DNA of 40,273 bases, from NCBI RefSeq assembly GCF_001485495.1, contig NZ_BCNF01000046.1:1-40273 (forward strand), given 5' to 3'. Positions 15,652-25,060 of this stretch are shown one piece after another. The position numbers and the translations under genes are program-made. This DNA comes from Gordonia desulfuricans NBRC 100010. Its GTDB lineage: Bacteria > Actinomycetota > Actinomycetes > Mycobacteriales > Mycobacteriaceae. The number at the start of each line of letters is the position of its first letter. Within the stretch, counting starts at the first letter, position 1. The notes below the pieces were generated by a model. That model did not search any database, had not been told where the DNA came from, and worked only from the letters and a program-made list of their open reading frames with translations.

Positions 15652-16085
15652 ACGACAACGACTTCGACCAGTTCGAGGACGCTCCGAAGCCTGCCGCCAA
15701 GCGAGTGGCGAAGCGGCCCGCGAAGAAGCCCGTCAAGCGGGCGGCTCGCCCAGCCGGCGCACCCGAACCGCAGGACCGGAAGCCGAAGAAGCCTCAGTCT
15801 GGCGACAACGCACGCCGCCGAGAGGCCGGCGGCATCGAGTTCCTCGACATCGAGGTCGCCGTCAAGGGCGTCCCGATCACACTCGCAGTGCCCGCGCACC
15901 AGGGCGACTGGCCGGTCCGCGCCGCCCGTCACTTCACCCGCGGTGAGCACATCGACGCCATCGAGGCGGTCCTCGGCGAGGAGCAGTGGGACGCGTTCAT
16001 GGAGTTGAACCCGACGATCAACGATCTCAACGACTTCGGCAATCGCCTGGCCGCCGAACTCGGCATGGACTCCATGGGAAACTGA
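15648..16085 (+). CDS. Tail assembly chaperone, short form
   Basis: A 145-aa protein from ATG 15648. Residues about 15-55 are very rich in Lys, Ala and Pro. The C-terminal domain includes D-W-P-V-R-A-A-R, an E-Q-W-D-A-F helix and a final M-D-S-M-G-N. Just before its stop lies GGGAAAC (16076-16082), where part of the ribosomes would shift by -1 to make the long form. It is the lambda gpG analogue, needed for tape-measure folding. Confidence 0.85.
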   Translation: MNDNDFDQFEDAPKPAAKRVAKRPAKKPVKRAARPAGAPEPQDRKPKKPQSGDNARRREAGGIEFLDIEVAVKGVPITLAVPAHQGDWPVRAARHFTRGEHIDAIEAVLGEEQWDAFMELNPTINDLNDFGNRLAAELGMDSMGN

Positions 16086-16501
16086 CCGGCCTCCTCGTCG
16101 CCCTTGAGCTCAAGGGCGACGAGATCGAGGCTGACCTCTCACGCTTCCACGGCCTTGATCTGGCCGACCTGTGGAGGCCGTTCAATCCGGATGGACCCAA
16201 CCTCACCCTGCGGATGGTGTGGGTCCGAATCCGATTCCTACCCAGGGAATCTGCGCTCGCTTTCTCGGAGAATGGCGGCCACGAACCCTGGTCCCTTGAG
16301 CACTATCTGCTGTCGGACCTGTGGGTCGAGCTCGTGAAGAAGCGAGTCGGCAAGAAGGCCCCCGACATGCATCCCTGGCGCGCGGAACAGCGCAAACGAT
16401 CCAACGCCGTGCGCAACGAGTCGAAGCGCGCGGCCTACGCGAGGGCGAAAGCCCGCCGTGACGACCGTCGACGACGGCGCTCACAGAGATCTGGAGGTTG
16501 A
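15648..16501 (+). CDS. Tail assembly chaperone, -1 frameshift fusion (gpG-T-like)
   Basis: After G-GGA-AAC the -1 frame continues from 16082 with L-T-G-L-L-V-A-L-E-L and runs to the stop at 16499-16501, giving a fusion of about 284 aa. The downstream part has no credible start codon or ribosome-binding site of its own, so it is probably made only by frameshifting. It ends in a very Arg-rich tail. The pair stands directly before the tape measure gene, as in nearly all long-tailed phages. Confidence 0.85.
16076..16082 (+). promoter_or_regulatory. Programmed -1 frameshift site GGGAAAC
   Basis: The heptamer is in the correct phase (xxG GGA AAC TGA), with the zero-frame stop immediately after. 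The tandem tRNA slip is a standard X-XXY-YYZ arrangement. Confidence 0.85.
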
Positions 16502-16504
16502 TCG

Positions 16505-19500
16505 GTGGCAACAGTCGGCTGGGCAACCCTGCAGATCATCCCCTCGATGCAGGGCGTGGCCGCTACGGTCTCGCGCGGACTCGGCGGACTGCGTCAGGCG
16601 GGCCAGCAGGCCGGCGAGGACATGGGGCAGGGTGTCGCCGACGGCCTCAAGCGCGCCGAATCCGTTGTCGCCAAGGCATCCAACGCGGTCGCGAAGACAC
16701 GCGAGGCCGAAGTCGCCGCGTCGGCCAAGGTGCGGATCGAGGAGGCCAAGCTCCAGGAGCTCCGTGACAAGGGCATCACCAGTGGCTCGCGATACCTGGC
16801 GGCCCAGGAGCGTCTGCGCGTCGCGAACGACCGGTCGATCCAGGCGACCCGCAACGCGCGTGCCGCGTCCGAGGATCTCACCGATGCCCAGCGCCGCCTC
16901 GCCGATGCCCAGCGTGACGCGGCCAACGCGCAGGACGAGAGCAACGACGCCGCCGAGGAAGGCGGGTCGGCACTGTCGGGCCTGGGGGAGAAGCTCAAGG
17001 GGCTCCTCGGCGACTTCAAGGGCGCCGCACTGGGTGCGGCCGGGCTCGGGGCTGCGATCACCGCGGGCATCGCGTCCAACATGGACACCGAGGTCATCAA
17101 CGACAAGCTGGCGGCCTCGCTCGGCATGGGCCCGACGGAGGCCGCGAAGTACGGCAAGCTCACCGCCGACATCTACCGCGCCAACTTCGGCGAGTCGATG
17201 GAGCAGGTCTCCGAGTCCGTCGGCATCGTCACGTCCAGTCTCAAGGGCCTGTCCGAGTCCGGCCGGAACTCGATGCAGGGTGTCACCGAGACCGCCCTCA
17301 GCTTCGCCGACACGTTCGGCACCGAGGTCGAGGAGTCTGTGCAGACGGTCTCCACGCTCATGTCGACCGGCCTGGTGAAGGACGCCACCCAGGGCTTCGA
17401 CCTGATGACCACTGCGTTCCAAAAGGTCCCGGCGGCCATGCGCGGGGAACTCCCCGAGATCCTCCACGAGTACGGGGTCAACTTCCAGGGCCTCGGATTC
17501 TCCGGCGAGCAGGCGTTCAACCTGCTGGTCAACGCCAGCCAGAAGGGCAAGTTCGCCCTCGACAAGACCGGCGACGCACTCAAGGAGTTCTCTCTCATCG
17601 CGGTGTCGGCCGGTCAGGACGAGGGGCTCACCGAGGCCTTCGCCGACATCGGCCTCAACGCCACGGACATGAGCAAGGCCATCGCCGAGGGTGGGCCCGG
17701 AGCACAGAAGGCGCTGCAGGACACCGCGAAAGGCCTGCTGCAGATCACCGATCCGGCCGAACGTGCCAATACCGCGGTCCAGCTGTTCGGCACGCCGCTC
17801 GAGGATCTGTCGGTCGATCAGATCCCCGCGTTCTTGGAGGGCCTGGCGGGCGGCCAGAACAACATGGAGGGCTTCGCTGGATCTGCCGAGCGTATGGGCG
17901 AGACCCTCAACGACAACGGCACCGCGAAGCTCGAGGAGTTCAAGCGCTCGCTGCAGGGCGGCCTCAACGACGCTGTGGCGAAGGCAACGACAGCCGTCAT
18001 GGACTTCTCCGGCTGGGTCAAGGACAACGGTGTCGCGGTCGGCGTTACTGCCGGCATCCTCGGTGTGACGCTGGCGCCCGCACTGATCACCGCCGCGGTC
18101 GGCTGGGCCCAGACCGGGATCGCGGCGACCCGCTCGGCGGCAACCCAGCTGGCGGCGAGCTATCGCACGGTGGGCGGCTGGATTGCCATGTCCGCGTCGG
18201 CGGTCGCCAATGCTGCCACCACGACCGCCGCCTGGGTCGCCTCGGGCGTCCGGTCGGCTGCGGCGTGGGTCGCACTCAAGGCGCAGGCGGTAGCCTCGTT
18301 CGTCGCGACTGCCGCGTCCGCGGTGATGCAGGGCGCGGTCGTGGCCGGCGCCTGGGTGGCGTCCTCGGCCCGGACTGTCGCGGCACTGACCGCGCAGGGC
18401 ATCGCGTTCGTCGCACAGAAGACGGCGATGGTGGCCGGTGCTGTCGCCACCGGTGTGATGACCGCGGCCCAGTGGGCGCTGAACTCGGCGTTGCTCGCCA
18501 ACCCGATGACCTGGATCGTCGTCGGCATCATGGCGCTGATCGCTGCCATCGTGCTCATTGCGACGAAGACCACCTGGTTTCAGACCGCGTGGGAGGCCGT
18601 GTGGAACACGGTCAAGGCGGTGTTCACCGCGGCGTGGAATGGCATCAAGGCCGCCTTCGAGTTCGTGTGGAACTTCATCAAGAACAACTGGGGCACAATC
18701 CTTGCCGTCCTCACTGGGCCCATCGGCATCGCGGTCGCGGTCATCGTCAAGTACTGGGATCAGATCAAGGCCGGATTCCAGGCGGTGTGGAACTTCATCG
18801 CCAACCTGGGGTCGACGATCTGGGATACCTTCAGGGACGGCGCCAGTGCGGTCAAGGACTGGATCGCCCAGAAGTGGGATGAGGTCATCGGCTTCTTCAC
18901 CGGACTGCCGGGCCGAATCAAGTCGGCAGTGGCGGGCCTGTTCGACCCGATCAAGAACACCTTCCGCGACGCCATCAACTGGGTGATCGCGAAGTGGAAT
19001 GACTTCTCCCTTGGCTTCAAATTCACCATCCCGATCATCAACAAAGAGGTCAGTTTCAACGTCAACACCCCGGATCTGCCGATGCTGGCCGGTGGTGGCC
19101 GGGCTGGCGTCGACAAGCACGGGAAGCTGTACGGGCCCGGCACGGGCACCTCTGACTCGATCCTCGGGATCGACCGATTGACCGGCATGCCAACGGCATT
19201 CGTGTCCAACCGCGAGGGTGTGGTGAAGGAGTCGGCGATGGATGCCGGCGGCGACGCCGTGGTGGCGGCCCTCAACGCGGGTTGGGTGCCGTCGGCGGAC
19301 TACCTGCACGGCATGCTGCCCGGGTTCGCCTCGGGCGGTCGCGTCGGGGAGCCATACGGGCTGCCGACTGGCACCTCGATCAGCTACGGCGGCAGCGGAT
19401 TTCCGGATTGGGTGACCGAGCTTGGCAAGAAGTTCGATGTCAAGCCTTCCACCTACCCGGGCCACCAGGAATCCGACCGGGGTGAGGCTGGGTATGCGCC

Positions 19501-20785
19501 GAATCCGCAGCACCTCAACCGCGGCATCGACTGGTCGGGGACGGTCGACGCGATGCAGGGCTTCGCCGACCACCTGATGTCGATCGCGCCGAACTTCGAC
19601 GGCCTTGAGCAGATCATCTGGCAGAACCCAGGCACCGGGAAGAAGTCGGGGTGGGCCGGTCGTTCGGCGGATACCAGCGGCAGCTACTTCGCGGCGGACT
19701 ATGGCGGCCATCAGGACCACGTGCACACCCGTCAGTCGTCCGCATTCGGCGCTGCGACAGTGGATCTCGGACCTGTGCCGCCGGTTGTGCAGGCGACCCC
19801 GACCGATCCGTCCACGCCTACCCCGATTCCGGAGACCCCTGCCACGCCGACGACTCCGACCACGCCGACCGAGCCGGAGAGGGCATTCTCGGGCCGCGAC
19901 CGGTTCAAGCAGCTGTTCACCGATCTTGGTGGCATCGCAGCGGACTCGTTGATCGACATCGTCGGCGTCGGAGACTGGCTGGATCTGGCGGATCGGTACA
20001 CGATCAAGTCGTCGGACACCGCGCAGACCTCGGCGACACCCCCAGCCGAGACTCCGGCGGCGCCCAACGCGCAGACGCCCGCCGCCCCGGAGACCCCGGA
20101 CAGCTCGCAGACACCGCAGGCTCAGGTGACCCCGGCCGTGGTGACACCGGTCGAGCCCACCATGCCGACCGATGTCCCCGAGGGCGGTATCGCCGCCGGG
20201 TCGCCGGGCGCCAAGGAGGCGTTCTGGAAGGAGTGGGCGAGCTACCCGGGATGGCGCGACCAGAACCAGTGGTTCGATACCCTGCGCCTGTTCAACGGCG
20301 AGTCCGGATGGAATGCGTTGGCGCAGAACCCATCATCGACCGCGTTCGGCGTCGGGCAGTTTCTCGACACGACGTGGGCGACGGTCGGGGAGGCGAAGTC
20401 GGACGACGTCGCGGTGCAGGCGCGGGCGACCGCCAAGTACATCAAGCAGCGGCCGGACTACGGCACCCCGTCGAAGGCGTGGGAGCTGTGGCAGTCTCGC
20501 AGCCCGCACTGGTACGACCAGGGCGGATGGCTACCCGAGGGCCTCAATCTGACGATGAACGCCACCGGTGGCCCCGAGCCGATCCTCGAGCAGTCCCAGT
20601 GGGACGTTGCGGCCGACGCAATCAGTACGGTGAAGGAGCTTGCGATGTCAGGAGCGGGCGTCGGCGGTGGTGGCACCACCGTCATCAATGCCACCTTCCG
20701 CGACGAGGCGGCGTTCTACGCCGAGCGGCGTCGGGAGGCGCGGCTCGGGATGACCCGGTACGGCAGCGGACGGCGTCGCCGATGA
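16505..20785 (+). CDS. Tape measure protein with two wall-active-looking C-terminal domains
   Basis: A 1426-aa protein from GTG 16505. Residues about 50-150 are coiled coil. About 500-830 contain hydrophobic Ala-rich helices and repeated W-x-x-I/A-W-x-x-I-K units, typical of tape measures. Around 1003-1068, H-L-N-R-G-I-D-W and G-G-H-Q-D-H-V-H resemble a peptidase-type metal site. A Pro/Thr linker is followed by a lytic-transglycosylase-like domain (about 1230-1340) with F-N-G-E-S-G-W-N, F-G-V-G-Q-F and Y-G-T-P-x-K-A-W. The protein sets tail length; the end domains would locally open the cell wall during DNA entry. Confidence 0.9.
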   Translation: MATVGWATLQIIPSMQGVAATVSRGLGGLRQAGQQAGEDMGQGVADGLKRAESVVAKASNAVAKTREAEVAASAKVRIEEAKLQELRDKGITSGSRYLAAQERLRVANDRSIQATRNARAASEDLTDAQRRLADAQRDAANAQDESNDAAEEGGSALSGLGEKLKGLLGDFKGAALGAAGLGAAITAGIASNMDTEVINDKLAASLGMGPTEAAKYGKLTADIYRANFGESMEQVSESVGIVTSSLKGLSESGRNSMQGVTETALSFADTFGTEVEESVQTVSTLMSTGLVKDATQGFDLMTTAFQKVPAAMRGELPEILHEYGVNFQGLGFSGEQAFNLLVNASQKGKFALDKTGDALKEFSLIAVSAGQDEGLTEAFADIGLNATDMSKAIAEGGPGAQKALQDTAKGLLQITDPAERANTAVQLFGTPLEDLSVDQIPAFLEGLAGGQNNMEGFAGSAERMGETLNDNGTAKLEEFKRSLQGGLNDAVAKATTAVMDFSGWVKDNGVAVGVTAGILGVTLAPALITAAVGWAQTGIAATRSAATQLAASYRTVGGWIAMSASAVANAATTTAAWVASGVRSAAAWVALKAQAVASFVATAASAVMQGAVVAGAWVASSARTVAALTAQGIAFVAQKTAMVAGAVATGVMTAAQWALNSALLANPMTWIVVGIMALIAAIVLIATKTTWFQTAWEAVWNTVKAVFTAAWNGIKAAFEFVWNFIKNNWGTILAVLTGPIGIAVAVIVKYWDQIKAGFQAVWNFIANLGSTIWDTFRDGASAVKDWIAQKWDEVIGFFTGLPGRIKSAVAGLFDPIKNTFRDAINWVIAKWNDFSLGFKFTIPIINKEVSFNVNTPDLPMLAGGGRAGVDKHGKLYGPGTGTSDSILGIDRLTGMPTAFVSNREGVVKESAMDAGGDAVVAALNAGWVPSADYLHGMLPGFASGGRVGEPYGLPTGTSISYGGSGFPDWVTELGKKFDVKPSTYPGHQESDRGEAGYAPNPQHLNRGIDWSGTVDAMQGFADHLMSIAPNFDGLEQIIWQNPGTGKKSGWAGRSADTSGSYFAADYGGHQDHVHTRQSSAFGAATVDLGPVPPVVQATPTDPSTPTPIPETPATPTTPTTPTEPERAFSGRDRFKQLFTDLGGIAADSLIDIVGVGDWLDLADRYTIKSSDTAQTSATPPAETPAAPNAQTPAAPETPDSSQTPQAQVTPAVVTPVEPTMPTDVPEGGIAAGSPGAKEAFWKEWASYPGWRDQNQWFDTLRLFNGESGWNALAQNPSSTAFGVGQFLDTTWATVGEAKSDDVAVQARATAKYIKQRPDYGTPSKAWELWQSRSPHWYDQGGWLPEGLNLTMNATGGPEPILEQSQWDVAADAISTVKELAMSGAGVGGGGTTVINATFRDEAAFYAERRREARLGMTRYGSGRRRR

Positions 20786-21708
20786 CCGCCATCGAGATCA
20801 GCCTGCTGGGCGTCGACGGCACCCGCTGGGATGTGGCGGGGCCACTCGCCGGCCGCCAGGGTGCGATCATCGCGGCCGAACAGGTCGACGGCATCTACGA
20901 CGCACCGATCACCGTCGAGTCCGATGAGGACGCAGACGACATCGGTGGGTCGTGGGTGCACACCGACTACGGGATCCGCGATCTCGTCATCGGATTCCAC
21001 CTGTTCGACGATGAGTATGGCGGTGCGCCCGGGCAGCTCGAGTCGGACTTCCGCAAGGCGTTCGCATCCGAGACCGACTGGTGGGACACGACATTCAAGC
21101 ATGCCCGCCTGGTGGTGAAGACCGCGCTGTCGGGGGTGCGCATGCTCACCGTGCAGATGTCGGAGGCCCCCGAGGTCAACCTCGGTGACGACCGGATCGA
21201 CGAGGAGTACTTCAACGTCAAGTACCTGCTGCGGGCGTACCAGCCGATGTGGGAGGGCCAAGACTGGGTCTCCCCGTTCACGACGTCGGGCACCTCGGGG
21301 AGCGGAACGGTCGAGGTGTGGAATCCGACCGACCGACCGATGCGCCAGACATGGACCCTCACGCGCGGGATCTGGACGTTGCCGGACAACTCGTGGACCG
21401 GCAAGCCGAAGCACCGTATCCCTGGCGGTAAGCATCCCGACCGGACGCTGCCTCTGCCTGAGATCCTCTCCACCGACGGCGGCCTCACCCTCACGCGTGA
21501 CCGCAAGAGGCTCCACGCGTCGACGGCACTCGGTGGCGGGAGCACGAACTTCCTCGCGCGTATGCAGGGCAAGTGGCTGCAGTACGACATCCCGCCGTAC
21601 ACGCAACGCCAGGAGGTGCCGATCTCGGTGACCGGCGCCCCGGCCACCGGTGCACGTGCCGAACTGATCCAGCCGCGCCGCTGGTCCCGACCTTGGGGGC
21701 TCGAATGA
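20782..21708 (+). CDS. Distal tail (Dit-like) minor tail protein
   Basis: A 308-aa protein from ATG 20782, overlapping the tape measure stop by four bases. The beta-rich N-terminus, a central W-W-D-T-T-F-K-H and a Y-L-L-R-A-Y-Q-P-M-W junction fit the baseplate-hub proteins that follow the tape measure in actinophages. It would form the ring at the tail tip. The exact family is inferred from order and pattern. Confidence 0.75.
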   Translation: MTAIEISLLGVDGTRWDVAGPLAGRQGAIIAAEQVDGIYDAPITVESDEDADDIGGSWVHTDYGIRDLVIGFHLFDDEYGGAPGQLESDFRKAFASETDWWDTTFKHARLVVKTALSGVRMLTVQMSEAPEVNLGDDRIDEEYFNVKYLLRAYQPMWEGQDWVSPFTTSGTSGSGTVEVWNPTDRPMRQTWTLTRGIWTLPDNSWTGKPKHRIPGGKHPDRTLPLPEILSTDGGLTLTRDRKRLHASTALGGGSTNFLARMQGKWLQYDIPPYTQRQEVPISVTGAPATGARAELIQPRRWSRPWGLE

Positions 21709-23381
21709 CAGCGACAGTCGACTTCGGCGCCAGCCTGGAGGAGCAGTGCGAGCAGATCTGGGCGGCCACCCTCGAGGAGGAGCGGAAGCTCGCCGAGGTC
21801 AAGGCGATGCCGCCGGTTATCTTCCTCTTCGACAGCTATCAGCGGCTCACGCACCTACTGCTGGACGTCAACAAGCTCCACGTCGAGGACATCGAGAACG
21901 ACACCGGCCAGATCATGGTGCGGATCCCGTTCGACCACCCGGTCGCGCAGTGGATCGCAGATCAGAAGGCCCGTCGGGCGCGGGGCGAGGGCGACAATGT
22001 CCACGTCGACGTCGAGAAGAACGGCGTCCGGGTGTCCGGGCGCATGCTGGAGAAGCACGTCCGGCGTGAGCGCGGGAAGCGTGTCCTCGAGGTCACGTTC
22101 ACCACCGACTATGAGGACCTGAAATGGGTCCAGTGCTGGTCGAATCCGTTCCTGCCGGCGGTCTTCCAGTTCCCGCGGATCTTCCTGCTGGCCGGACCCA
22201 GTATCTGGGTGCTGAAAACGGCCCTGTTCCTCAACCTGCTGCGTCTCTACTCGTCGCTGTGGCAGGTGCCGGATGACCCGCTCAACCCGATGAGTTGGCT
22301 TGACGGACTGGACATGTCGACATGGGACATCGTGATCAAGCCGACCACGTTCCTCCAGGACATGGCCGCGGGCACCACGTGGTGTCTGTTCACCTCTCGG
22401 TGGCGAACGTGGCACGAGGCGGCGAAGATGATCCTCGCCGACTGTGAGCTGTCGGTCGTCACCCGGCGGTGGCGTGCCGGCGACCCTGAGCCGTGGCCGG
22501 GCGCCGACATCAAGGACGGCGCGATGGTCGTCGACATCGTCGACAAGTCCGGCCAGCTCGAGGGGACCGCCAACGGCGGCACCGCCTTCGACGGCCTGAC
22601 CCGGACCGCGCGCGAGTTCACCGCCGACTTCCTCGAGTCAACGCAGGAGCTGGTCACCGACTCGCCGCCGGCGGTGCTGTTCAGCGACTGGCTGGGCACC
22701 ACCAAGTCCCATCCGGCCGTGCATTTCCCGGCCGACATGCCAGGGATGGCCGACACCGATTTCGCGTCGGGTCCGGCCAAGGGTGTGATCATGAACACCG
22801 GCGGCCACTCGATGCCGGGGGTGAACGAGGCGATCTCGGCGGGCATTCAGGCCCTCGGGGACATCATCGGTAACCAGCTGCAGGTCGGGTCGATCGGCGG
22901 GTCGGTGGATACCCTGCTCAAGCCGTTCTACGAGGACACGGTCGCGGCGTGGATGAGCGCGAAACTGCTGAGTCGGCTGCAACACCAGGGTGATTCGCAC
23001 CTGTGGGAGTTCTTCATGGACTCCGGCGGCAAGGCGTACACCTTGAGCTCGCTCATGGTGCTGCGCACCGCGGTGTACGTCACCAAGGAGTGGAAGTCGG
23101 TCACGGTCGACGCCCACAACACGGGCCCGTACGTGGTCGGGTGGGCCGGGACCGGGCACCTGTACAAGGGTGACCGCGGGTCGTGGGAGATCGCGGGCGA
23201 CGAGTCGGGCGAGATCCATGTCGAGCGGGCGATGAAGGCCATCCTGGACTGGGAGAACGGCCATTTCGCCCAGTGGGAGCTTGAGTTCGGCACGTCGACC
23301 ACCGATGAGGACCCGCTGGTCGGCCTGATGTCGGAGGTCGAGGAACTGAAAGACGCCACGAAGGAATTGGGAGTGTTCTGA
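21705..23381 (+). CDS. Minor tail protein, ReqiPepy6 Gp37-like
   Basis: A 558-aa protein from ATG 21705. It contains P-F-D-H-P-V-A-Q-W, V-S-G-R-M-L-E-K-H, several aromatic-rich stretches and a late V-G-W-A-G-T-G-H-L-Y-K-G-D-R-G, which I recognise as the Gp37-like tail family of actinophages. It likely works as the tail hub or tip. It overlaps the previous stop by four bases, and the C-terminus is acidic and helical. Confidence 0.8.
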   Translation: MTATVDFGASLEEQCEQIWAATLEEERKLAEVKAMPPVIFLFDSYQRLTHLLLDVNKLHVEDIENDTGQIMVRIPFDHPVAQWIADQKARRARGEGDNVHVDVEKNGVRVSGRMLEKHVRRERGKRVLEVTFTTDYEDLKWVQCWSNPFLPAVFQFPRIFLLAGPSIWVLKTALFLNLLRLYSSLWQVPDDPLNPMSWLDGLDMSTWDIVIKPTTFLQDMAAGTTWCLFTSRWRTWHEAAKMILADCELSVVTRRWRAGDPEPWPGADIKDGAMVVDIVDKSGQLEGTANGGTAFDGLTRTAREFTADFLESTQELVTDSPPAVLFSDWLGTTKSHPAVHFPADMPGMADTDFASGPAKGVIMNTGGHSMPGVNEAISAGIQALGDIIGNQLQVGSIGGSVDTLLKPFYEDTVAAWMSAKLLSRLQHQGDSHLWEFFMDSGGKAYTLSSLMVLRTAVYVTKEWKSVTVDAHNTGPYVVGWAGTGHLYKGDRGSWEIAGDESGEIHVERAMKAILDWENGHFAQWELEFGTSTTDEDPLVGLMSEVEELKDATKELGVF

Positions 23382-23383
23382 CC

Positions 23384-23740
23384 ATGCAATCCGTCGAGTA
23401 CGCCGACCTGTCAGACGAGCAGAAAGAGGCCCAGATCCTCGCCCTGGCAGCGATGTTCGTCGCACTGCCGGGCGTGACCGGCGCCCCGCTGGTGATGGGT
23501 GCCGACTACTACCGCGAGGTCGCGATCCACATGCTGGAGGGTGGCGCCCGGGTGATCGCCGAGCCGATCAAACGGTATGTGCCACCGGAGGATCTGCGCA
23601 GCGCGGGGAAGTGGGTGTACAACGACGCCGCTACGGCGCCGGAGGACCCACGTGACCGGTACAAACGCCTCGCCCGGGAGCAGCAGGCCGATTACATGGC
23701 CGAGCTTGACCGCCGGAAGAAGTCCCGCAAGAAGAAGTAG
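23384..23740 (+). CDS. Small tail-region protein
   Basis: A 118-aa, mostly helical protein from ATG 23384, two bases after the upstream stop. It ends in a Lys/Arg-rich tail with K-K-S-R-K-K-K. Proteins of this size and basic end usually follow the Gp37-like gene in related phages. Function is unknown. Confidence 0.65.
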   Translation: MQSVEYADLSDEQKEAQILALAAMFVALPGVTGAPLVMGADYYREVAIHMLEGGARVIAEPIKRYVPPEDLRSAGKWVYNDAATAPEDPRDRYKRLAREQQADYMAELDRRKKSRKKK

Positions 23741-23758
23741 CTCGAACCACCCGAAACA

Positions 23759-23782
23759 CCCTGCACCCAAACGGGTGTGGGG
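23759..23782 (+). terminator. Hairpin before the lysis cassette
   Basis: CCCTGCACCC (23759-23768) pairs with GGGTGTGGGG (23773-23782), a 10-bp stem with two wobble pairs and an AAAC loop. No T-run follows, so this is a weak terminator or a processing element ahead of lysA. Confidence 0.45.
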
Positions 23783-23813
23783 ATCTTCCCATGCCTATTC
23801 GAGGAGGCAAACG

Positions 23814-24851
23814 ATGGCTGACCCAACCTGGCTGCCCGACGTGCTACGCGCGGCTGGCCTGACATGCGACATCTACCCCGGCGCGATGGACCGAGGTCAC
23901 GGCGACTTCGGCTCGATCTGGGGGGTCATCGCCCACCACACCGGGAGCAACGGTGCAACCGCAGGCAGCATCGCCAACCACCCCGACCTCGGGCTGGCCT
24001 CGCAGCTCCACCTCGGCCGAGACGGCAAGTACACCCTGTGTGGCGTCGGCATCGCCTGGCACGCAGGCTCCGGATCGTGGCCCGGGATCTCGACCAACAA
24101 CGCCAACCAGGTGACGATCGGTATCGAGGCCGCCAACGACGGCACCTCAGGATGGCCTGCCGCACAATACCGCTCGTATGTGCGTGGCGTAGCCGCGATC
24201 TTGAACAAGTTGGGCCTGCCGTCGTCGCGGGTGATCGGCCACAAGGAGTGGGCCGCCATCCAGGGCAAGTGGGACCCGGGGGGCATCAACATGGACACCT
24301 TCCGCTCGGATGTTGCCCGCGTGCAGGCTGAGCTCAGAGGTGCAGCACCGGTGGCCGTCCCCGTGGTCAATCGGATCGACGAGCAGGCCAAGGTGGCCGG
24401 CGCGTGGATCGGCAAGCGGCTACACACTGGCGAGAAGAAGTGCAAGGACGGCGTGGGTCGGTTCGCCGAGTTCGAGCACGGCGTCATCTACTGGCACCCG
24501 CAGACGGGCGCGTATGCGATCCCTCGTGGCGGGATCTACGAGGCATTCTCCGCGCGCGGCTGGGAGCAGAAGCTCGGGTATCCGGTGCGCGTGCACAAGG
24601 TGCTCGATCGTGGTGGGGTGCAGGCCTTCCAGCGCGGCGTGCTCTACGTCCGCGACGGCGGCGACCTGGCTGGCGATCTCGTCCACGGCGTGATCGGTGA
24701 CCGCTGGGCCAAGGAGGGCTACGAGGACGGGCCTCTCGGCTGGCCGATCTCCGACGAGTACGCCGACGGGACCGGTCGACGGCAGGACTTCGAGCACGGC
24801 TCGCTGCTGTGGGACCCGTCGGGCGCGGTGAAGGTCGAGCGGAAGGCGTGA
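23814..24851 (+). CDS. lysA: Endolysin: N-acetylmuramoyl-L-alanine amidase with LGFP repeats
   Basis: A 345-aa protein from ATG 23814 with GAGGAGG upstream. Residues 30-165 form an Amidase_2/PGRP domain: H41 in A-H-H-T-G, E105 in G-I-E-A-A-N, and H143 with D154 (G-H-K-E-W and K-W-D-P-G) as the zinc and catalytic residues. Residues about 205-345 carry LGFP-type repeats, for example G-P-L-G-W-P-I-S-D-E and Q-D-F-E-H-G-S-L-L-W, which bind the actinobacterial cell wall. It cleaves peptidoglycan at the end of infection. Confidence 0.92.
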   Translation: MADPTWLPDVLRAAGLTCDIYPGAMDRGHGDFGSIWGVIAHHTGSNGATAGSIANHPDLGLASQLHLGRDGKYTLCGVGIAWHAGSGSWPGISTNNANQVTIGIEAANDGTSGWPAAQYRSYVRGVAAILNKLGLPSSRVIGHKEWAAIQGKWDPGGINMDTFRSDVARVQAELRGAAPVAVPVVNRIDEQAKVAGAWIGKRLHTGEKKCKDGVGRFAEFEHGVIYWHPQTGAYAIPRGGIYEAFSARGWEQKLGYPVRVHKVLDRGGVQAFQRGVLYVRDGGDLAGDLVHGVIGDRWAKEGYEDGPLGWPISDEYADGTGRRQDFEHGSLLWDPSGAVKVERKA

Positions 24852-24853
24852 CT

Positions 24854-25060
24854 ATGTGGACAAAGACCTTCTGGCTCGACCTGGCCGAGCGGGCGATCAA
24901 GACGGCGGCGCAGTCGGCGGCCGCAGTGCTCACCGCGACCTCGGTTGAGGCGATCGACTGGGCGGCAGGCGGGGCCATCGTCGGTGTGGCGACAGCGGTC
25001 TCGGTGCTGACCTCCTTGGCGTCGCGCGGCAACTCTGACTCCGCGAGCCTGGTGCGGTGA
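24854..25060 (+). CDS. Holin, r1t-like
   Basis: A 68-aa protein. ATG 24854 is preferred, with GGAAGG seven bases upstream; GTG 24848, overlapping the lysA stop, would add two residues. The N-terminal W-L-D-L-A-E-R-A-I-K-T-A-A-Q-S followed by two short hydrophobic helices (about 18-30 and 35-55) is the r1t holin pattern. It would form membrane lesions to release or activate LysA. Confidence 0.8.
   Translation: MWTKTFWLDLAERAIKTAAQSAAAVLTATSVEAIDWAAGGAIVGVATAVSVLTSLASRGNSDSASLVR

Noticed and set aside
16481-19726. Very long open frame on the minus strand across the tape measure gene
   Set aside because: It is an antisense shadow of a high-GC gene: Arg/Gly/His-rich composition, no ribosome-binding site, and the opposite strand encodes a clear tape measure protein.
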